DNA of 64,000 nt from Dactylis glomerata (lineage: Eukaryota; Streptophyta; Magnoliopsida; Poales; Poaceae). Below are positions 57,690 to 64,000 of this stretch, piece after piece (positions within the stretch are counted from its first letter, which is position 1; each line of letters opens with the position of its first letter). Location of the stretch: the NCBI GenBank assembly GCA_007115705.1, contig QXEO01001819.1, positions 372,001 to 436,000 of the forward strand, written 5' to 3'. The position numbers and the translations under genes are program-made. The notes below the pieces were generated by a model. It saw only the letters and a program-made list of their open reading frames with translations. It had not been told where the DNA came from and ran no database searches.

Positions 57690-58015
57690 GGAATTTGGCC
57701 CTGTTTTCGCTGATATCCAGGAGCCCAGTAGGATTTTGGCACAGTTTGGCAGCTTTGTTTTGGTTAAACCGAACTATTCCAAAACCATGGTAATTCACTG
57801 CCTGGCCAAAGAGATGGTTCAGTTTTTGTAAAACCATGGTTTTTTTTGGAAAAAGCGGTCCTCTTCAATACTGTGAAAATAACTCAGTTTTTGGAAAACC
57901 ATGGTTTCAAAACTGTGGTATTTTAGTGTAGCCAAACACCTCGAAGCATTTAAAACCAAAGTTTTTCTACAAACCATGGCATTTCAAGAATACTTTGCAA
58001 CCAAACGGGGGAGCA
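57690..58015. mobile_element. Probable MITE rich in AAACCATGG words
   Basis: The right end GCAACCAAACGGGG and the partly matching left end GGCCCTGTTTTCGC recall the GGCCCTGTTTGGTTGC ends of some grass MITEs. AAACCATGGT occurs several times in the interior in both orientations. No target duplication was found, so ends are approximate. Confidence 0.4.
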
Positions 58016-61000
58016 AAGACGGCTTAGTTGGCTAGATCAGCTTCCTTTATCCCCTTCTGTATCTGCACGATGATTGTACTCTTTGTTCTATTTTTAGCAA
58101 TTCAAAGAGCCAAGTGAGTTACTCACACGTATCGTTTCCTAGCTTGCATCACACTGAGACCATCTGTCTTGTTAACATAGTATCGTGGCGTCAATAGTAT
58201 AGATGGTAGATAGAAGTTGGAAGCTAGCATACATAATTGGAGCGCAGCTGGATACTGATGGCGACACTATCCTCGTGAAGAGCTTTGCAGCCCTTGTTGT
58301 ACGCATCATGGCCATGGAGGAGATCAGGAGAAGGCAATCAGCGATGGCCTCCTGATAAACCAGCAGACCTCCAGATGCTCGCCTTATCTGGTGTTGCAGC
58401 GGCTCTCACCTACATGAAGCTTGTAGACACCCTCACCACCCCGTGATGCTGTCACCGACAATCTGCCAGGGTACTACTGCTGCTGTCACAACATCTAGCA
58501 ATAGCTCTATGGTTTGATGCAGGGGCCGCAACCTCGACACGGCTATAAAAGGATATGAATTATGTGTCTTTGGGTCAAGCAGAAATTAACGCCTAATCTT
58601 TCAATTGCTAACCCTAGCTTTCTAATTTCTCCGATCTACCTTTTATCTTCTCAAGTCGTCGGTCACGGCACCTTCTGTAGGCGACACTCTCATGCACCGG
58701 TGAACCATATAATAATCTACACAACAGAGGCGCTCACACTACTATATATAAAAGCTAACCCTTTTGAAGCTCAATTAGCGATGACAAGTCAGATTAGACT
58801 CTGTAGATGACAAAATCGTGCAATCTACAGTGGATGGTCGTAAGTTTTTTTTGGCTGGTCAAAGCGGTGATTTCTCGATCAAAGAGTTGATGTACGACGT
58901 GGCCTCAACCCGCCCTCTCTTCGCATGGAGCACCAGACGCCGGACTAGACGACTCCGTTCTCACTGCCGCCGGCGGCATCATGTTGATTGGCCGTCAGCC
59001 TGGGACGTCATTCAGTAAGAGATCCTGAATTTACACAATCGCCAGTGCCACCATCAAGCGTAGCATGGAGGAAATTTATCTCTACCCTTCACTCTCAATG
59101 AGTTTCATATTAAGCATCACATTCTGTTTGAATACAAGGAATAGCTTATGGAAGGTTAGTGGTTTCATCACTGGGTTAGAAATTTTGGAAGAAAAAAGGA
59201 TGATAGTTATTTCTTGAATCAGCTGCAATCAATCTAAACAATATTAAAATCATTGTGCTCTTCAATTTTCTAGATGGCATCAATAGTGTTGTTCCCCAAT
59301 TACTTTAGAACACGATGCATAATAGGTTCATGGAGTATTAGAGGTCATTTTTCATTTTGTCTTGCAGCTTATTGCTTAAGGCCCTACACTTGAATTTGCA
59401 TCGTCGACTCACTTTCATCTCAACTGTTGCAGGTTTCAAATCATAGTGTTCAAATCACTTATGCAAGTTTCAGACATGGATTCTGCTGGTAGTTCATTCA
59501 CTCCTAGATATTACAAAGACTCCTAGAAAATCTTAGTTCATATAATTATTGCGTGAACTGCTTGCAATAGAATTAAGTGCCATGTCCCTACAATTTTTTT
59601 CAGGTTCTGCTCTCCTTTCCGATTGATGTGCTGCTAGGTCATTTGGAACAACAGATGCTTCATCAGTCATGATGACAACTTTCAGCTTATACACAATGGT
59701 GATGGCGTTGACATCAGAAGAATTTCTCTTGGGCTTCTGATTTTGACCCCCAGACTAGAGGGAATTCGTTTGATTATAGTGTCAGAAGCTTGCAATAGGT
59801 GATTATGACCTCATCGCTCCTGTCATATTATTTCCATTGTGAAAGTTCTTCTGCACTACGAATGTGCTTGCGGGGACATGTGCTTGCCTTTTTCCCCCAA
59901 ATCTGGTTGTATTTACATCATGGTGGCTTTCTGACGATGATAAGGCAGAGTTTACCCGAAAGAAAATCATTTCATGTCTGCATCGGGTGGACATAATAGT
60001 CAGTTTATCTTGCAAATGAAGTGGAAAAGATCAGGACTCTCATTTGGTTGTGTGTGTGTGTGATCTGAAATATCATTATCTAACTTTCTTTTTGTGGTTG
60101 CAGGTTGTTGCCTTCACAGGCTCCTAGGGTGGTCTCTTCTGCTGTCGGCCATCTGTTTGCTTCGGCTGCCACACCTGTTGGTGGCTCTTTGTTGTCTGCT
60201 TCGTATCATGTTGTTCCGGATATTTTCTTGCATTTTCTTTAAAATCTTACAAATGAGGTTATGAATCCCAAATGAGCAAATATAGCATATAGTGTTGTTG
60301 TGTACCATGTTGTCTAATGACCATGGACGAGGAGACATGATTATTTGGAAAGATAGATGAGATGACATGCAAGAACTTGGGTTTGATAAAGGAGCAAAGA
60401 GAAAATTCAAATTATTTCTCCCAGCACTTAAACGTAGGGTTTGGTTCAGAAATATTGGTAGCAGGAATGGGTATTCCGAAACCCCAAGTAGTAGAATGGC
60501 AGGCCATAGAGGCTCTGAATTAGCGAAAGCACTCAAAGTTGAATGCAGAAGGATCGCTTGGGTACACCAACAGAGAACAAACCCAAGTAATTTCTATAAG
60601 CTTGAGTTCTAATTAAAAGTATGGCTGACCCTTAGCTTTCTTTAACTATATTATACACCTATCACTATTAATTTTCGTCATTTAAAACTGTATTTATCAT
60701 ATTAGAAAGTTATATTTTCATAGGCTGATGTTATCTTTTGATACAATGTCCAAAACAGAGGTAACAGTACTCTACGGACTTGCCAGAAGATAAGAATTTT
60801 ATTCTCTGAAGCAACAGATTGGCATCTAGAGCCAGAATGTACAAAAATATTTCTCAATATGTATATCTGCTAATAAGATGAATTAGAAACTATTTATTAG
60901 CAACTACAAAGTTAACTTCATGTTAGTATCAGCTTATGACGTGCAATAAGAAGAAGGTAGCGCAGCCGCCCATGAAGTTCTCTTTTCTTTTGGTGTTTGG

Positions 61001-62028
61001 CAAGAAGAAATTCAGCTACTTCCCATTGAAACCATTCAGTTGAAAGGATACAGAAGAACTAGAAAAAAACTAGAAAGCATATGAGCCAGGATACTTACTT
61101 CATTCTCTAACATATGAGCATGTTTATTTGCAGGTCCTTATATACAACCTTTGTCGGATATGGCTTATCCAGTTGTGTTTGTGGAGCCTTAGTTATTTGA
61201 TTTGCTCGCTGCCTAGCTACATCCACACAATGGTGCTTGATGTGGGCATTGGTACACTACCTATGTACATAGGAGAAGGAGAAGCAGGTCCCTCCTGGCT
61301 TTCTATACCCTCTGACATGGTATTCATGTTGACCTCTAGCCATAATATTGCTATAGTTAATGTCATATATGACTCAATTACTGAAAAATATTCTTATACT
61401 TCATACTTAGCACATCAGCAATAGTTTGTCCTACCAACGGATCTAATGCAATAAATGATGTGGTCTTCCATAACGTACTTGAAATTTCTATTTGACAGTT
61501 GTGATGCCGATCTGTTATTTCCCCCAGTGTTTTTCATAGTTCATACTATTGACCTTGGTAATTTCCCTCCCCATAGGAATTGTTTATAATGCACCCTCTT
61601 CTAAGTACCCTCTCATATTATAGCACCGTCAGTATCAATAAAAGTCAATGCAAGACCTTGGACAATGTAGATGTGTATTTATCAAAACCTATAATTTTCT
61701 CACGGGAAATTCTGTGTCGTCATTTTGAAAATGACATCAAAGGGAGGGATCAAAGATTACCTTCCGTTAAAGAACCAACTACCCTAACTAGAAATATAGT
61801 TCAATTGGTCACCTTTAACATTTTCAGGTATTTTACTATCAAATTCATGGTTTCAGATATGTTTGCATAGTTATATGGTTGGTTGGAATATCAGCTATTA
61901 TGTGCATGTCGTATTCAGCTACTTCAAAAATTAGCGTTGCTTATAAACTGTATCATGTATATTTTCCTATTTGCACTTACCCTCAGTATTCCGCCTATCA
62001 GTTCTATATGCATTTTAAATTCAGCTAC
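58016..62028. other. Spacer with possible decayed gene fragments
   Basis: No intact gene. At 58210-58460 two short open pieces in different frames (DTILVKSFAALVVRIMAMEE and ADLQMLALSGVAAALTYMK) look protein-like but match nothing I know; a frameshift would lie between them. A (TG)n microsatellite is at about 60046-60062. The rest is AT-rich with only short chance frames. Confidence 0.4.
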
Positions 62029-62060
62029 TTCCTCCGATCGGAAATAACTGTCGGTACCGC
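62029..62060 (+). mobile_element. Stowaway-like terminus, partner end not found
   Basis: TACTTCCTCCGATCGGAAAT resembles the TACTCCCTCCG terminus of Stowaway MITEs. No inverse end is visible in the next 600 bp, so the element is truncated or the match is chance. Confidence 0.4.
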
Positions 62061-62440
62061 TGAACTAATCACACCCTGTAATTAAATTACAACAAATTTC
62101 TAAAAAAGTTGGTTTATTTCCTAGGCTGAGTTAGGGAGATTCAGAAATGTGATAAACCTGTGATAAAATTTTGTAATAACCACTAAGGAAATGTTTAGTG
62201 TTAGAATTGCATGCTCTAGCCAGTTCGACCAAAAGACCGATCTGATAGAAGAGACTAGGACATCTAGGCCTATGCGGGGCTTTTCTAGACGCACGTCTAG
62301 GCTCACGGACCTGACAAACTAGCCCTATATGCAAATTGTGAAACTCATTTCCGTTTTGCAGTATTTCCTCTTCATTAAATAAAATCTGTTAAGTAGCTGA
62401 CTGTAAAAGTGCACAAATATCTGATGTTGCAAATTGTAAA
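62061..62440. other. AT-rich spacer, no gene seen
   Basis: Includes a short inverted repeat CTAGACG-CA-CGTCTAG at about 62285-62300. No support for a gene. Confidence 0.4.
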
Positions 62441-64000
62441 AGGATGGAGACGCGTCGAGGCAGTCGTCGGGGAGAGCGATGCCGAAGTCGATGCAGTCCG
62501 AGCCGTCGAGGACGAGGTGCGGCCATGGCTTTGCCAGAACCAGGCGCACGTCGGGGACGAAGGCATACTCCGGTTGTGCCAAAACCGAGTACGCGAAGAC
62601 GAACACGGGGACGAGGCGCTGCGACCAAGCTTGCCAGACTCGGGAACACGTCGGGGACGAATGCACGCGCCGGTGTTGCCAGTACCGGGCGTGCGAAGAA
62701 CGGGACCAGTAGAAACAACTTCGCGCCATGTCGGAGAGTAGACTAGCAGAGAAGGACTCCACGACGGTTGCGAGGCGCAGAGCGGCGAAGAGAGAGGGTG
62801 TCGATGTAGCCCGCGATTGTCGGAGTAGACGAGCAGGTGTGGTTATGAACAAGGCGATGACGCTGGCGATGAAGTCGTGCTGGATGTAGACGTAGAAGGC
62901 GGCGAACCAGCGACGACCAAAAGTGGCCATGCTGGATGCCTAGACAGGCGAAGAGGTAGTCGGCGGGACCTGCGATGGCTAGGAGTGGCCATGCAGGTTA
63001 CCTGTGGAGATGCGGCGGCGGTACTCGAAGTAGGCGAGGAAGAACCCAGCGGCGCGACGAAGACCATGCGCGGATGGCGACATCCCGCGCCGAGGGAGGT
63101 GGCGCGGTGGAAGCCAGCTACGTCCTCGCGAGGTGACGGCGATGACCGCGTGAAGCGACGCAACGGCCCGATGGGACGGCGCGGCTGCAGGGCGCGAGTC
63201 GGTGCAGCGGCGTGAGAACCACCAGCGACGTTCATGCCGGAGAAGGCACGTTGGTAGCCAGCGGCGGGGACCAAAGGCGGCGACGCTACAGCCCGAAGGG
63301 GCGACGCAGCGGCAACCCGATGCTCGAACGGTGGTAGGCGCGTGCTCGGAGACGTACTTGGTGGAGACGTGCATCAGATCGGTTGATCAGACCGACGGCG
63401 GCCCTGTTCGCCAAGTCCTTGACGACGGCACACAGATCGGAACCCGTGGCGTCGTTGTTGGTGAAGTCCCTGGCGATGACGGTGAAGACGGACCGACGAT
63501 GGAGACCGCGTAGGCGTGGAGCCGGCAGTGACGCACCGAGGCGTCCCTCGGACGACGCGCCCGACGTTGCCGCGCGGTTGGTGAAGGCGAGCCGGCTGGT
63601 GCGGAGTCGGCGCCGACGAGACGACCGCGGCAACCTACGGAGGCAGGCGCAGCAGCCGGCCGAGACCGTGACAACCACAAGAGCCGGCCGAAGCGGCGAC
63701 GGCGCCAGCGCGCCGACCGCGATAGCCGGCGTATGGATGGCCGCCGGTGCGAGGTCGACGCCGAGGTTGGAGTAGAGGCGCGTGGTGACGGCGGCGGTGG
63801 GCGACGCAATCCGATCTAAGATCGGTAAACCAAAAAGAAAACGCCGATCAAGCGACCGGCGAGAAAAGACTCACGGGGGCAGCCGATCTAGGTCGGCGCA
63901 TGAGTTGCGCAGCCCCCGGCGGAGATCATGGAGATCGACCTCCCCGGGGGCGGCGCGGCGCGGAAGCGGGGGCGGCGGCTAGGTCAAGGTTCGGCGCCGC
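62441..64000 (-). other. GC-rich stretch of unknown nature, open frames on both strands
   Basis: CpG-rich DNA that runs off the right edge. On the minus strand it reads as long Arg/Ala/Ser/Pro-rich open frames (for example 62325-62930, 62979-63374 and 63387-63809), none with a domain I recognise, and frames overlap on both strands as expected from composition alone. A dyad CCGATCTAGGTCGG and related GATCTAAGATC words at 63810-63900 resemble leader DNA of some grass copia elements. It might be the 5' leader of an LTR element on the minus strand or the start of a gene beyond the window. Confidence 0.3.

Noticed and set aside
56995..57837. 280-codon minus-strand open frame
   Set aside because: It runs across the end of the hAT MITE and into a probable second MITE; no homology words, so it is a chance frame.

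Overview
The window looks like nuclear DNA of a grass, most likely a pooid (wheat, barley, oat or ryegrass relatives). The reasons are spliced genes with GT-AG introns, long LTR retrotransposons whose LTRs begin TGATACGTCTC as in pooid Gypsy families, nested insertions with 5-bp target duplications, and small TIR elements of grass type. This lineage call is inference; no species can be named.

Layout. (1) 1-10151: the 3' part of a plus-strand gene for a bacterial-type (type IA) DNA topoisomerase. Seventeen exons (492 codons plus stop, all splice sites canonical) are visible; the 5' part with the catalytic tyrosine lies off the left edge. Its 2.36-kb fourth intron holds an 849-bp Mutator-like element with a GC-rich gene-like cargo. 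(2) 10152-12389: spacer with a MITE-like element, a diverged 70-bp direct repeat and a possible minus-strand leader exon cut by the next insertion. (3) 12390-29356: LTR element A, Athila/Gypsy-like (tRNA-Asp primer site, TGAGG target duplication), non-autonomous, with one intact 197-codon ORF of unknown function. Nested in it at 16426-26394, on the minus strand, is Ty1/copia element B of Sirevirus type, with gag, pol and an extra acidic ORF, broken by stops and frameshifts. (4) 29357-30896: old LTR-like and hAT-like remnants. (5) 30897-50348: element D, same LTR family and strand as A, but with a decayed gag-protease. Its 5' LTR is split at 31536-42609 by element C, an LTR element with 2.6-kb LTRs and an intact gag of about 775 codons but no pol. 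(6) 50349-53440: low-copy-looking DNA with tandem duplications. (7) 53865-55304: an intact intronless gene for a pentatricopeptide-type protein resembling Arabidopsis EMB975 (At2g01860). (8) 55305-64000: spacer with a clean hAT-type MITE (56519-57061), a probable second MITE, a Stowaway-like end and a GC-rich stretch I could not assign.

How it fits together. Two genes for probably organelle-directed proteins flank a retrotransposon nest of about 38 kb. Only B encodes reverse transcriptase and integrase, and its frames are broken. A, C and D lack pol and would need helpers in trans. A and D share LTRs and about 2.9 kb of 3' non-coding DNA but carry unrelated coding modules. C resembles a gag-only partner of a Sirevirus such as B. 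Order of events read from the nesting: D entered a hAT-like remnant and was then split by C; A was later split by B. All four insertions keep perfect 5-bp duplications.
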